Below the pieces are notes generated by a model. That model saw only the letters and a list, made by a program, of their open reading frames with translations, did no database searches and was not told the origin of the DNA. This document shows positions 35,738-45,617 of a DNA stretch of 56,769 nucleotides, piece after piece (within the stretch, counting starts at the first letter, position 1; every line of letters begins with the position of its first letter). Both the position numbers and the translations under genes were made by a program. This DNA is from an uncultured Intestinimonas sp. (GTDB lineage Bacteria > Bacillota > Clostridia > Oscillospirales > Oscillospiraceae), in NCBI RefSeq assembly GCF_944387725.1, contig NZ_CALXGA010000005.1:1-56769 (forward strand), in the 5' to 3' direction.

Positions 35738-35767
35738 TTGTAACGCATCTTTCCTTCTCTATTGTGT

Positions 35768-35813
35768 GCCAGGTGGAAGGGCTCTGATCGGGCCCTTCCA
35801 CCTGGCTATATTT
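35768..35813 (+). terminator. Terminator after the M56-M23 gene
   Basis: A perfect 15-base-pair stem (35768-35782 with 35792-35806) followed by TATATTT. The tail is only partly T. Confidence 0.65.
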
Positions 35814-35870
35814 GGAGGAGGCTCCTCCGCAGCCAGAAGAAGGGTGGGAGGGACGCCCGATTTCACCCGC

Positions 35871-35899
35871 TTGTGCACGCTGGGAAATAGTAGTATAAT
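35871..35899 (+). promoter_or_regulatory. Promoter of the acyltransferase-DUF6320 pair
   Basis: TTGTGC (35871-35876), a 17-base spacer, then TATAAT (35894-35899). Confidence 0.6.
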
Positions 35900-35935
35900 G
35901 AGGGACAACAGACCGGGCAGAGAGGGGGCGCGGGC

Positions 35936-37225
35936 ATGGCAAAGCCGCAGAGGAAGAAAAAGGCGTGGTACAAGCTGGACAACGCGGCCATGATGTACTC
36001 CGCCATTCAGCGGGAGAACTACTCGGCCATTTACCGCTTCTCCGCCGTCATGACCGAGCTGGTGGACCCGGAGGCCCTCCAGCGGGCCATCGACAAGACC
36101 ATGCCCCGGTTCCCCACCTTCCGGGTACGCATCAAGCGGGGTGTGTTCTGGTACTACTTTGAGCCCAACGACGCCCCCGGCCCCTTCGTCAAGGAGGATA
36201 TGAAGAATCCCTGTCAGCCCGTCCGCTTCTGGGAGGACAACGGCTGGCTCGTCCGCTTTTTCTACTACGGCCGCCGCATTTCGCTGGAGGTCTTCCACGC
36301 CCTGGCCGACGGCGCGGGGGCCCTGACCCTTCTGCGGACTCTGCTGGCGGTCTACCTCCGGGAGCGGGGCTGGGCAATCCCCAATACCGGCGGAGTGCTG
36401 GACATCACCCAGCCGCCCCCAGCGGAGGAGGGGGAGGACGCCTACTTCCGCTATGCCAAGTCCCGGGTCCGCCGGGGCATGGGGGAACGGAAGGCATACC
36501 AGAACACCGGGACCCCGGAGCCCTTCTACACCCTGAATGTCACCATGGGGCTCCTGCCCCTGGACCGGCTCCGGGCGGCGGCCAAGGGCTACGGCGCCTC
36601 GGTGACGGAATACCTCTCTGCGGTGCTCATCGCCTCCATCCTGGCCCGGCAGCGCCGGGAGGGGCGGCGGCGGGAGCTGCCGGTAGCCCTGGCGGTGCCT
36701 ATCAACCTCCGGCCCCATTTTCCCTCCCGGACCCTGCGGAATTTCATCCTCACCGTCCGGCCCTCCATCGACCCGGAGCTGGGGGAGTACACCTTTTCGG
36801 AGATCGTCTCCCAGGTCCACCACCATATGCGCCTGCACATCACACGCCAGGAGATGCAGGCGGTCATCACCCGCAACGTGATGCTCCAGAAGAACAAGTT
36901 TCTCCAGCTGGCGCCGGCCCCCCTGAAAAACCTGAGCATGGCCCTCAGCTACCGGCTGGTGGGCTGCCGGCCCTACTCCACCACCTACACCAACCCGGGC
37001 GCCTTTCCGGTTCCGCCGGAAATGGCCCCCCACATCCAGCGCATGGAGGTCATCCTGGGCCAGTCCTACACGCCCCGGGCCAACTGTGCCTCCATCAGCT
37101 ACGGCAACACCATGGAGATCACCTTCGCCGGAACGGTGAAGGAGACCGACGTGGAGCGGGATTTTTTCCGGCACCTGGTCCGGGAGGGCATCCCTGTCAA
37201 AGTCATCTCCAACCGGGAGGAGTGA
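35936..37225 (+). CDS. Condensation/alcohol acetyltransferase-like acyltransferase
   Basis: A 429-residue soluble enzyme of the CoA-dependent acyltransferase superfamily (condensation domains, alcohol acetyltransferases, PapA). The catalytic HxxxDG is present as HALADGAG at about residues 121-126. YKLDNAAMMYSAIQ at the N-terminus resembles the opening of the alcohol acetyltransferase-like group. PVALAVPINLRPHF fits the second domain's conserved NLR segment. Acceptor and donor are unknown. It lies six bases upstream of a DUF6320 membrane protein gene; the two probably work together. Confidence 0.75.
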   Translation: MAKPQRKKKAWYKLDNAAMMYSAIQRENYSAIYRFSAVMTELVDPEALQRAIDKTMPRFPTFRVRIKRGVFWYYFEPNDAPGPFVKEDMKNPCQPVRFWEDNGWLVRFFYYGRRISLEVFHALADGAGALTLLRTLLAVYLRERGWAIPNTGGVLDITQPPPAEEGEDAYFRYAKSRVRRGMGERKAYQNTGTPEPFYTLNVTMGLLPLDRLRAAAKGYGASVTEYLSAVLIASILARQRREGRRRELPVALAVPINLRPHFPSRTLRNFILTVRPSIDPELGEYTFSEIVSQVHHHMRLHITRQEMQAVITRNVMLQKNKFLQLAPAPLKNLSMALSYRLVGCRPYSTTYTNPGAFPVPPEMAPHIQRMEVILGQSYTPRANCASISYGNTMEITFAGTVKETDVERDFFRHLVREGIPVKVISNREE

Positions 37226-37231
37226 AGTCCG

Positions 37232-37936
37232 ATGTCCTACTGTGTCAACTGCGGCGTGGAGCTGGACCCCACGGCCCGGGCCTGTCCCCTGTGCCACACC
37301 CCGGCAGTGAACCCCAACCAGCCGGTGGACACCGCCCTTCCGCCCCCCTTTCCCAGCCGCCGGGAGGAGGTCCAGCCGGTGAGCAAGAAGGAGCTGGCCC
37401 TGCTGCTCAGCGCCATGATGGGCTCGGTGGCGGTGTGCTGCGGCCTGCTCAACCTCTTTTTCCTCCACTCCAGCCGGCCCTGGTCCCTCTATGTCATCGG
37501 GGCGGCGGCCATGCTGTGGATCTGGCTGGTGCCTCCCCTGGTGCTCCGGCGGATGCCCCTGTGGATCCGGCTGGGCCTGGACGCCTGCGCCGTGGGGGTG
37601 TATGTCTACCTCATCTCCATTGACCTGCGCGGCCTGGACTGGTATCTGGGGCTGGCCCTGCCCATCGTCCTCACCGGCGGGGCCATCGTCATGGCCCTGG
37701 GACTGGTCCTGAGCAGCGGGCGGTCTATCCTCACCAGCGTCACCCTTATCATCGGGGCCGTGGGGCTCTTCCTCATGGGCATCGAGTTTTTCGTGGACCG
37801 CTGGCTCACGGAAACCTACCAGCCCGGCTGGTCCCTGGTGGTGGCCGCCGTCTGCGTGGCCCTGATGGTCCCCCTTATCGTGGTCCGCCGCCGTCCCGCC
37901 CTCCGGGATGAGGTCCGCAGGCGGTTCCATCTTTAA
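37232..37936 (+). CDS. DUF6320 zinc-ribbon membrane protein
   Basis: A 234-residue protein. The N-terminal zinc ribbon has Cys at residues 4, 7, 18 and 21 (CVNCGVEL and CPLC), followed by a proline-rich linker. Six to seven hydrophobic helices run from about residue 55 to 222, ending in a basic cytoplasmic tail. The pattern matches the DUF6320 family. Function is unknown. The close pairing with the acyltransferase suggests a membrane-linked acylation or export step. Confidence 0.75.
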   Translation: MSYCVNCGVELDPTARACPLCHTPAVNPNQPVDTALPPPFPSRREEVQPVSKKELALLLSAMMGSVAVCCGLLNLFFLHSSRPWSLYVIGAAAMLWIWLVPPLVLRRMPLWIRLGLDACAVGVYVYLISIDLRGLDWYLGLALPIVLTGGAIVMALGLVLSSGRSILTSVTLIIGAVGLFLMGIEFFVDRWLTETYQPGWSLVVAAVCVALMVPLIVVRRRPALRDEVRRRFHL

Positions 37937-38005
37937 AATGGCGGCGGGGGAAAATCCGGGCAGACGCCGTCCATTCTGGGGGCAGGGGAGCTGACAGGCC
38001 GATAA

Positions 38006-38095
38006 TATTCATAATATACCGTATATTTATGAATGATATAGGGAGAATATACGAGAAATTTCGGAGGCAATTCGCATATTTATGCGAATTGCCTC
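38006..38095 (+). promoter_or_regulatory. Candidate ArgR operators upstream of argG
   Basis: Two AT-rich dyads. The first is TATTCATAATATA (38006-38018) with TATATTTATGAATG (38022-38035), close to the ARG box pattern. The second is a perfect 15-base-pair palindrome at 38064-38095 centred on GCATATTTATGC, directly upstream of the -35. The second could also form a hairpin ahead of TTGCATTTTT and end upstream transcripts. Confidence 0.65.
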
Positions 38096-38124
38096 TTGCA
38101 TTTTTCCCGGGGAGGTGGTACACT
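38096..38124 (+). promoter_or_regulatory. Promoter of the arg operon
   Basis: TTGCAT (38096-38101), a 17-base spacer, then TACACT (38119-38124). It abuts the palindrome, so bound ArgR would contact the -35. Confidence 0.6.
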
Positions 38125-38159
38125 GTCTCCAACATTGAAGGACACGGAGGGTTTTTGCC

Positions 38160-39386
<1,227 letters not shown>

Positions 39387-39486
39387 AGACCGAAACGAAC
39401 TTGGCCGGGCCGCCGAGCACACGCCGCCCTCCGGGGCCGGCGCCCTCGACGGCCCGCCTTCATCGCTTGCAAGGAGTGTGTAACGG

Positions 39487-40866
39487 ATGAAATTATGGGC
39501 AGGCCGCTTCCAGAAGGAGACGGATACGGCAGTCAATGACTTTAACTCCTCCATCACCTTTGACGCTCGGCTCTACCGGGAGGACATTCGGGGCTCCATC
39601 GCCCACGCCGCCATGCTGGGCCGGCAGGGCATTATCGAGGAGCACGAGGCTGAGAAGATCATCCAGGGCCTCCAGGCCATTCTGGCCGACATCGAGGCCG
39701 GACAGGTGGAGTTCTCCGTGGAAAACGAGGACATCCACATGAACATTGAAACCATGCTCACCCAGCGCATCAGCGACACGGGCAAGCGCCTCCATACCGC
39801 CCGGAGCCGCAACGACCAGGTGGCTGTGGACTTCCGCCTCTATGTCAAGGAAAAAATTCCCGACATCATAGGCATGATTCTGAACCTGGAAAAGGTTCTG
39901 ATCAAAAAGGCGGAGGCCAATCTGGACACCGTCATGCCGGGCTATACCCACCTCCAGCGGGCCCAGCCCACCACCTTTGCTCACTATATGATGGCCTACG
40001 CCAACATGCTCAGGCGGGATGTCACCCGGCTGGAGGACTGTCTGGAGCGGATGGACGAGTGTCCCCTGGGGGCTGGGGCCCTGGCCACCTCCACCTACCC
40101 GGTGGACCGGTTCCAGACGGCCCGGGCCCTGGGCTTTGCCAAGCCCACCGACAACTCCCTGGACTCGGTCTCCGACCGGGACTTTGCCATCGAGTTCACC
40201 TCGGCCCTGTCCATCCTCATGATGCACCTGTCCCGGTTCTCCGAGGAGATCATCCTCTGGTGTTCCTGGGAGTTCAAGTTTGTGGAGCTGGACGACGCCT
40301 ACTCTACCGGCTCCTCCATCATGCCGCAGAAGAAGAACCCAGACGTGGCCGAGCTGGTCCGGGGCAAGACAGGGCGGGTATATGGCTCGCTCATCACCCT
40401 TTTGACCTTGATGAAGGGCCTCCCTCTGGCCTATAATAAGGACATGCAGGAGGACAAGGAGCCCGTTTTTGACGCCATTGACACAGTGGAGCAGTGCCTG
40501 CCGGTCTTCGCCGCCATGGTGGACACCCTGACGGTGAAGCAGCGGAATATGCAGAAGGCGGCGGCCGGCGGCTTCATCAACGCCACCGACTGCGCCGACT
40601 ATCTGGTGAAGCAGGGCCTGCCCTTCCGGGACGCCTATATGATTGTGGGCCGGCTGGTCCATATGTGCCTCAAAACAGGGGAGACCCTGGACACTCTGCC
40701 CCTGAAGGACTTCCAGTCGGTCTCCGGGGCCTTTGGTCCCGACGTCTACCAGGCCCTGGAGCTCAAGACCTGTGTGGGGGGAAGAAAGGTCTACGGCGGC
40801 CCCGCGCCGGACTCCGTGAAAACGCAGATCGAGCACATCAAGGAGTTTGTGGAGGCGCGTTCGTAA
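39487..40866 (+). CDS. argH: Argininosuccinate lyase
   Basis: Releases arginine and fumarate; 459 residues of the fumarase/aspartase superfamily. Conserved regions are LHTARSRNDQVAVDFRLY, PGYTHLQRAQPTTFAHY, and the signature loop TGSSIMPQKKNPDVAELVRG with the catalytic Ser. AAGGAG lies upstream of the ATG. It follows argG as usual. Confidence 0.97.
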   Translation: MKLWAGRFQKETDTAVNDFNSSITFDARLYREDIRGSIAHAAMLGRQGIIEEHEAEKIIQGLQAILADIEAGQVEFSVENEDIHMNIETMLTQRISDTGKRLHTARSRNDQVAVDFRLYVKEKIPDIIGMILNLEKVLIKKAEANLDTVMPGYTHLQRAQPTTFAHYMMAYANMLRRDVTRLEDCLERMDECPLGAGALATSTYPVDRFQTARALGFAKPTDNSLDSVSDRDFAIEFTSALSILMMHLSRFSEEIILWCSWEFKFVELDDAYSTGSSIMPQKKNPDVAELVRGKTGRVYGSLITLLTLMKGLPLAYNKDMQEDKEPVFDAIDTVEQCLPVFAAMVDTLTVKQRNMQKAAAGGFINATDCADYLVKQGLPFRDAYMIVGRLVHMCLKTGETLDTLPLKDFQSVSGAFGPDVYQALELKTCVGGRKVYGGPAPDSVKTQIEHIKEFVEARS

Positions 40867-40976
40867 ACCAAGGGCCGCCGGAGAGCTGCCCGCCTTTGGC
40901 GGGCCGCGCCGGGCGGCGCGGGTATGCAAAACATACCAGAATCAGAATTTCGTTTCGCAGAGAGGAAGCGTCAAAT

Positions 40977-41933
40977 ATGAGCGAAAAGCCAAAGGTATTC
41001 ATTGACGGCCAGGAGGGGACCACCGGCCTGCAAATTTACCAGCGGCTGGGGGAGCGGGAGGACATACAACTCCTCCTCATTGACCCGGAGAAGCGGAAGG
41101 ACCCGGCGGAGCGCAAAAAGTGCTTAAACGCCGCCGACCTGGTCTTCCTCTGCCTGCCCGACGACGCGGCCCGGGAGGCAGTGGAGATGATCGAGAACGG
41201 GGACACCCGGGTCATTGACGCATCCACCGCACACCGCACAGCGGCGGGCTGGGTCTACGGCTTCCCCGAGCTGAACCCCGGCCAGCGGGAACGCATTCGG
41301 ACGGCGAAACGGGTGGCCAATCCCGGCTGTCACGCCACAGGTTTTATCAGCGCGGTCTACCCCCTGGTGGCCGGCGGGACGCTGCCAGTGGATTATCCCC
41401 TGTCCTGCTTCTCTCTCACCGGCTACTCCGGGGGCGGGAAGAAGATGATTGCCCAGTACGAGGGGGCGGATAAGGGGGAGGCGCTGTTCAGCCCCCGCGT
41501 CTACGGCCTGAACCAGTCCCACAAGCATCTGCCCGAGATGCAGAAAGTCTGCGGCCTGACCCTGGCCCCGATCTTCTGTCCCGTTGTGGATGACTATTAC
41601 AAGGGCATGGCCACAACGGTCTGCCTGCACAACAGTCTGGAGCTGCTCCAATACGGCGGCTGTGCCCAACAGGTCTGGGAGGAGCTGTCCGAGCACTACC
41701 GGGACCAGACCCTGGTGCGGGTGGCCCCCCCCGGCTGGAGCGAGCCCATGATCGCAGCCAACACCATGGCCGGAAAGGACACCCTGACCCTGATCGTCTG
41801 CGGCAGCGAGGACGGGGTGCGAACCACGATTACCGCCATCTTCGACAACCTGGGCAAGGGCGCCTCCGGTGCGGCGGTACAGAACATGAACCTGATGCTG
41901 GGCTTCCCCGAGACGGCGGGGCTGAGCCTGTAG
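40977..41933 (+). CDS. argC: N-acetyl-gamma-glutamyl-phosphate reductase (type 2)
   Basis: NADPH-dependent reductase of the third arginine step; 318 residues, the shorter type-2 form. The nucleotide-binding start is KVFIDGQEGTTGLQI. The catalytic Cys is in RVANPGCHATGFISAVYPL. FSLTGYSGGGKKMI and the catalytic His segment NQSHKHLPEMQ follow. GAGAGGAAG provides the ribosome binding site for ATG 40977. A GGTATG-CATACC palindrome sits about 40 bases upstream (40921-40937). Confidence 0.94.
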   Translation: MSEKPKVFIDGQEGTTGLQIYQRLGEREDIQLLLIDPEKRKDPAERKKCLNAADLVFLCLPDDAAREAVEMIENGDTRVIDASTAHRTAAGWVYGFPELNPGQRERIRTAKRVANPGCHATGFISAVYPLVAGGTLPVDYPLSCFSLTGYSGGGKKMIAQYEGADKGEALFSPRVYGLNQSHKHLPEMQKVCGLTLAPIFCPVVDDYYKGMATTVCLHNSLELLQYGGCAQQVWEELSEHYRDQTLVRVAPPGWSEPMIAANTMAGKDTLTLIVCGSEDGVRTTITAIFDNLGKGASGAAVQNMNLMLGFPETAGLSL

Positions 41934-41973
41934 GGGCGGAACCATCCGCCATGTATGGAAGGAGTGCATGACC

Positions 41974-43236
41974 ATGAAACAGCTATCCGGCGGCGTGGCC
42001 GCCCCCAAGGGCTTTCGGGCTGCGGGCGTCCACTGCGGCGTCAAGAAGGGGAAGGGGGACGGCAACCAGCCTCCCATGAGCAAGATGCCTGAGGTCCTGG
42101 ACGGGAAGAAGGACCTGGCCCTCATCGTCTCCGATCAGCCCTGCGCGGCAGCGGCGGTCTACACCATGAACCGGGTGAAGGCCGCCCCCATCTATGTTAC
42201 CATGGACCACCTGGAAAACGGCGAGGCCCAGGGCATTGTGGTAAACTCCGGAAACGCCAACGCCTGCGCCCCCAACAGCCACGAGCACGCCGAGGAAATG
42301 TGCAGCCTGGCCGCCGCCGCCACCGGCATCAAGGCCAGCGACTTTGTGGTGGCCTCCACCGGCGTCATCGGACAGGAGCTGAACATGGCCGCCATCCGCG
42401 CCGGCCTCCCACAGTGCGCCGCCGGGCTGTCCCGGGAGGGCTCCGGCGACGCGGCCAACGCCATTATGACCACCGACACGGTGAAGAAGGAGATGGCCGT
42501 CTCCTGCACTGTGGGGGGGAAGACCGTGACCCTCGGCGCCATTGCCAAGGGCTCCGGCATGATCCACCCCAACATGGGCACCATGCTGTGCTTTGTCACC
42601 ACCGACTGCGCCATTACCCAGGAAATGCTCTCCGAAGCCCTCCACGAGATCGTCCCCCGGACCTTTAACCGGGTGACCATCGACGGGGACACCTCCACCA
42701 ACGATATGTGTGTGGTGCTGGCCAATGGCATGGCGGAAAATCCCCTCATTGAGTGGAAGGACGACGGCTACACCGTCTTCTATAAGGCCCTCTACAGCCT
42801 CTTCGAGCAAATGGCCCGGGCCATTGCCGCCGACGGGGAGGGGGCCAGCCGGCTCATCACCTGCACCGTCCGCAACGCCCGCAGTGAGGAGAGCGCCGAG
42901 CGCCTGGGCAAGGCGGTGGTGGGCTCCTCCCTGGTAAAGGCCGCCATGTTCGGCGCCGACGCCAACTGGGGCCGGGTCCTGTGCGCCATGGGCTACTCCA
43001 AGGCCCCCTTCCGGCCGGAGTTTGTGGACGTGAAGTTCTCCTCCGATGTGGGGGAAATTCTGGTCTGCCAGCAGGGGGCCGGGGTGGACTTTGACGAGGC
43101 CGCCGCCAAGAGCATCCTCAGTCAGGACGAGGTGGTCATTGATGTGGACCTCCACGAGGGGGAGTATGCCGCCACCTGCTGGGGCTGTGATCTGACTTAT
43201 GACTATGTGAGGATCAACGGGGACTATCGGACATGA
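41974..43236 (+). CDS. argJ: Bifunctional ornithine acetyltransferase/N-acetylglutamate synthase
   Basis: Transfers acetyl from N-acetylornithine to glutamate, which recycles acetyl and explains the absence of argE here; 420 residues. The N-terminal segment has AAPKGFRAAGVHCGVK; the substrate region has VVNSGNANAC. The self-cleavage site lies in KGSGMIHPNMGTMLCFVTTD, where the nucleophile Thr is kept but the preceding residue is Gly instead of the usual Ala. ATG 41974 is preferred to 41968 by spacing from GGAAGGAG. The next gene overlaps by four bases (ATGA). Confidence 0.95.
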   Translation: MKQLSGGVAAPKGFRAAGVHCGVKKGKGDGNQPPMSKMPEVLDGKKDLALIVSDQPCAAAAVYTMNRVKAAPIYVTMDHLENGEAQGIVVNSGNANACAPNSHEHAEEMCSLAAAATGIKASDFVVASTGVIGQELNMAAIRAGLPQCAAGLSREGSGDAANAIMTTDTVKKEMAVSCTVGGKTVTLGAIAKGSGMIHPNMGTMLCFVTTDCAITQEMLSEALHEIVPRTFNRVTIDGDTSTNDMCVVLANGMAENPLIEWKDDGYTVFYKALYSLFEQMARAIAADGEGASRLITCTVRNARSEESAERLGKAVVGSSLVKAAMFGADANWGRVLCAMGYSKAPFRPEFVDVKFSSDVGEILVCQQGAGVDFDEAAAKSILSQDEVVIDVDLHEGEYAATCWGCDLTYDYVRINGDYRT

Positions 43237-44744
43237 CAAAAAAGGTCAGGCCAGACGCGTTTTGCGGCCTGCTGGACCCATCCGCCGGAATGGGAACGCG
43301 CTGGGGACGGGCCCTGGAAGGCATTGCGCTGTTCTCCGCGCTGGGAATCGCTCTGCTGGTAGTCCTCCAAATTCTGGATGTGCAGCTGGGTGACTGGGGA
43401 GTCCTCTGGACGGTTCAAGTCGTTCTTCTGACGGCTGCGGTTGTCCTGCTGCTGTTCGGAACTGCCCGGCTGCGCTGTTCAGGCAGGACGCTCCTCCTTG
43501 TGGGGATGCTGGTGTCCCTGCTGCTGCGCCTGACCTTTCTGCTTGCGGTAAATACGCCGCCCAACAGCGATTTCTATGTGCTGAACCAGGCCTCCTGGAT
43601 GCTGGCCCAGGGGGACCTGTCCTGGACGGAACAGGTTTACTTCCAAAACTGGGGTTATCAAATCCCCTTTGTGGCCTATCAGGCCCTGGTGCTGAAGCTG
43701 ATTCCGTCCAACTGGGCGCTGAAGGCGCTCAACCTGGCCTTTATGGTCGGGAGCAATTTCCTGATTTACAAACTGGGACGGCTCTTCGTCAGCGAGAATG
43801 CCGCCGCCTCTGCGGCGGCGCTCTACGCGGTCTATCCCGGGGCGATCCACATGGTTTCGGTGCTCACCAACCAGCATATCGGCCTGTTTTTCCTCCTTTT
43901 GGGCCTGTGGCTGCTCCTGAGCCGTCTGACCTGGCCGAGGATGCTGCTGGCCGGCATATGTCTGGCAGCGGCAAACCTGATGCGCCCGGAGGAGGCTGTG
44001 GTCTGGGCCGCCATACTCTGCTGCGGGGTGTGCGTCCTGGTCCGGTGGCCGGCGAAGGAGCGGGCGAAGCGGATGGCGCTTGGATTGGCGCTGGCGCTGG
44101 CGGTCTATGTCCTGGCGCAGGCTGCGGCCGGCCTGGCGCTGCGTGTGTCCGGGATTGCGCCCCACGGCATTGGAAACAACGTGCCGGAGTGGAAATTTGT
44201 CGTGGGGCTGGACGCCGAAAATGAGTACGGCGACTATACGATGGAAAACGCCCATGTGTTGACCATAGAGAATGACGCGGAGCGGGAGCGGGAGACCTGG
44301 CGGGTGATCCGCCAGTCCTTCCGGGATTGCGAAAACGTTCCAGGCTTTTTCCTGAGCAAGGTCAGGGCGATGTGGGCCTGGGATGAGAGCTTCCACTGGT
44401 CCATGGGGCATCTGAAGCGGAATGCCCAGCCTGTGCCGGGCGTGACGGTGGATATGCTGATGAGTGGGATGCTCCTGGTGGAGAGAGGCGTCTATCTCGG
44501 CCTGTGGGGGCTGCTGGCTGCGGCGGCGGTGCTGCTGTTCCGGCGCCCGGAGCGGCGGGAAAAGGGAATCGCGCTGGTGTCTGCGGCAGTGATCTGCGCC
44601 TTTTTCTGTGTCTATCTGCTGATCGAGGTACAGCCGCGGTACCGTTACTCCGTCATACCCTTCCTGGTTGTTCTCTCCGGCGGTGTGGTCCAGCGGTTCC
44701 TGGCGCTGGGAGGGTTTTCCCGCAGCAAGAAAGAAAAAAGATGA
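43233..44744 (+). CDS. GT-C fold glycosyltransferase (GT39/ArnT-like), inside the arg operon
   Basis: A 503-residue polytopic membrane protein with about 11-12 helices. The first luminal loop carries an acidic motif, PPNSDFYVLNQASWML, where GT-C enzymes hold their catalytic Asp. Relatives use lipid-linked sugars to modify proteins or lipids outside the membrane. It overlaps the argJ stop (ATGA) and lies nine bases before argB, so it is translated within the arg operon. No link to arginine synthesis is evident. Codon choice looks slightly less GC-biased than its neighbours (by eye), which would fit later insertion. Confidence 0.8.
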   Translation: MTKKVRPDAFCGLLDPSAGMGTRWGRALEGIALFSALGIALLVVLQILDVQLGDWGVLWTVQVVLLTAAVVLLLFGTARLRCSGRTLLLVGMLVSLLLRLTFLLAVNTPPNSDFYVLNQASWMLAQGDLSWTEQVYFQNWGYQIPFVAYQALVLKLIPSNWALKALNLAFMVGSNFLIYKLGRLFVSENAAASAAALYAVYPGAIHMVSVLTNQHIGLFFLLLGLWLLLSRLTWPRMLLAGICLAAANLMRPEEAVVWAAILCCGVCVLVRWPAKERAKRMALGLALALAVYVLAQAAAGLALRVSGIAPHGIGNNVPEWKFVVGLDAENEYGDYTMENAHVLTIENDAERERETWRVIRQSFRDCENVPGFFLSKVRAMWAWDESFHWSMGHLKRNAQPVPGVTVDMLMSGMLLVERGVYLGLWGLLAAAAVLLFRRPERREKGIALVSAAVICAFFCVYLLIEVQPRYRYSVIPFLVVLSGGVVQRFLALGGFSRSKKEKR

Positions 44745-44753
44745 GGTGTCATC

Positions 44754-45608
44754 ATGTCTGACCATTTGCAGGAACGGGCCCAGGTATTGGCCGAGGCCCT
44801 GCCCTATATTCAAAAGTTCTACGGTATGACCGTGGTGGTGAAGTATGGCGGCAACGCCATGATCTCCCAGGAGCTGCGGGAGGCCGTCATCCGGGACATC
44901 ATCCTCCTCCACCTGGTGGGCATCCGGGTGGTGGTGGTCCACGGCGGCGGCCCGGAGATCAGCGCCATGCTGAAAAGGCTGGGCAAGGAGTCCAAATTCG
45001 TGGACGGCCTGCGCTACACCGACGCCGAGACCATGGACGTGGTCCAGCAGGTGCTCTGCGGCAAGGTGAATAAGGACCTGGTGGCCACCCTGAACCGGGT
45101 GGGGGGCCGGGCCCTGGGGCTGTGCGGCATGGACGCCGGACTCCTCCAGGCCCGAAAGCTCAGTGATGCCTACGGCCTGGTGGGAGAGATCGTCCAGGTG
45201 AACCCCGCCGTGGTACAGGACGCTCTGGCCGACGGCTACATCCCGGTGGTCTCCACCGTGGCCCAGGGGGTGGACGCCGACACCGCCTACAACATCAACG
45301 CCGACACCGCCGCCGCCAAGCTGGCGGTGGCCCTCCACGCCGAAAAGCTCCTCCTCCTCACCGATGTCCGGGGCCTGCTCCGGGACCCGGCGGACGAGGA
45401 CAGCCTCCTGCCGGTGGTGGAGCTCTCCCAGGTCCCCGGCCTCATCAAGGACGGGGTGATCCAGGGGGGCATGATCCCCAAGGTGGACTGCTGCGTGGAG
45501 GCGGTGCGCTCCGGCGTCAAGAGCAGCATTATCCTGGACGGGCGAATCCCCCATTCCATCCTGATTGAGCTGTTGTCCGACCAGGGCATCGGCACCATGC
45601 TTGTGTGA
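44754..45608 (+). CDS. argB: Acetylglutamate kinase
   Basis: Phosphorylates N-acetylglutamate; 284 residues of the amino acid kinase fold. Visible motifs are [49 protein letters not shown] and [13 protein letters not shown]. An N-terminal extension helix (about residues 1-20, [19 protein letters not shown]) is the feature of arginine-inhibited hexameric kinases, which fits the ArgJ recycling pathway where this step is the control point. Confidence 0.96.
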   Translation: MSDHLQERAQVLAEALPYIQKFYGMTVVVKYGGNAMISQELREAVIRDIILLHLVGIRVVVVHGGGPEISAMLKRLGKESKFVDGLRYTDAETMDVVQQVLCGKVNKDLVATLNRVGGRALGLCGMDAGLLQARKLSDAYGLVGEIVQVNPAVVQDALADGYIPVVSTVAQGVDADTAYNINADTAAAKLAVALHAEKLLLLTDVRGLLRDPADEDSLLPVVELSQVPGLIKDGVIQGGMIPKVDCCVEAVRSGVKSSIILDGRIPHSILIELLSDQGIGTMLV

Positions 45609-45617
45609 GGTGAGACG

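Noticed and set aside
35759-37930. Minus-strand ORF of 723 codons
   Set aside because: Shadow of the acyltransferase and DUF6320 genes; composition is repetitive and matches no family.
40494-40976. Upstream in-frame extension of argC
   Set aside because: Overlaps argH out of frame; argC homology begins at ATG 40977.
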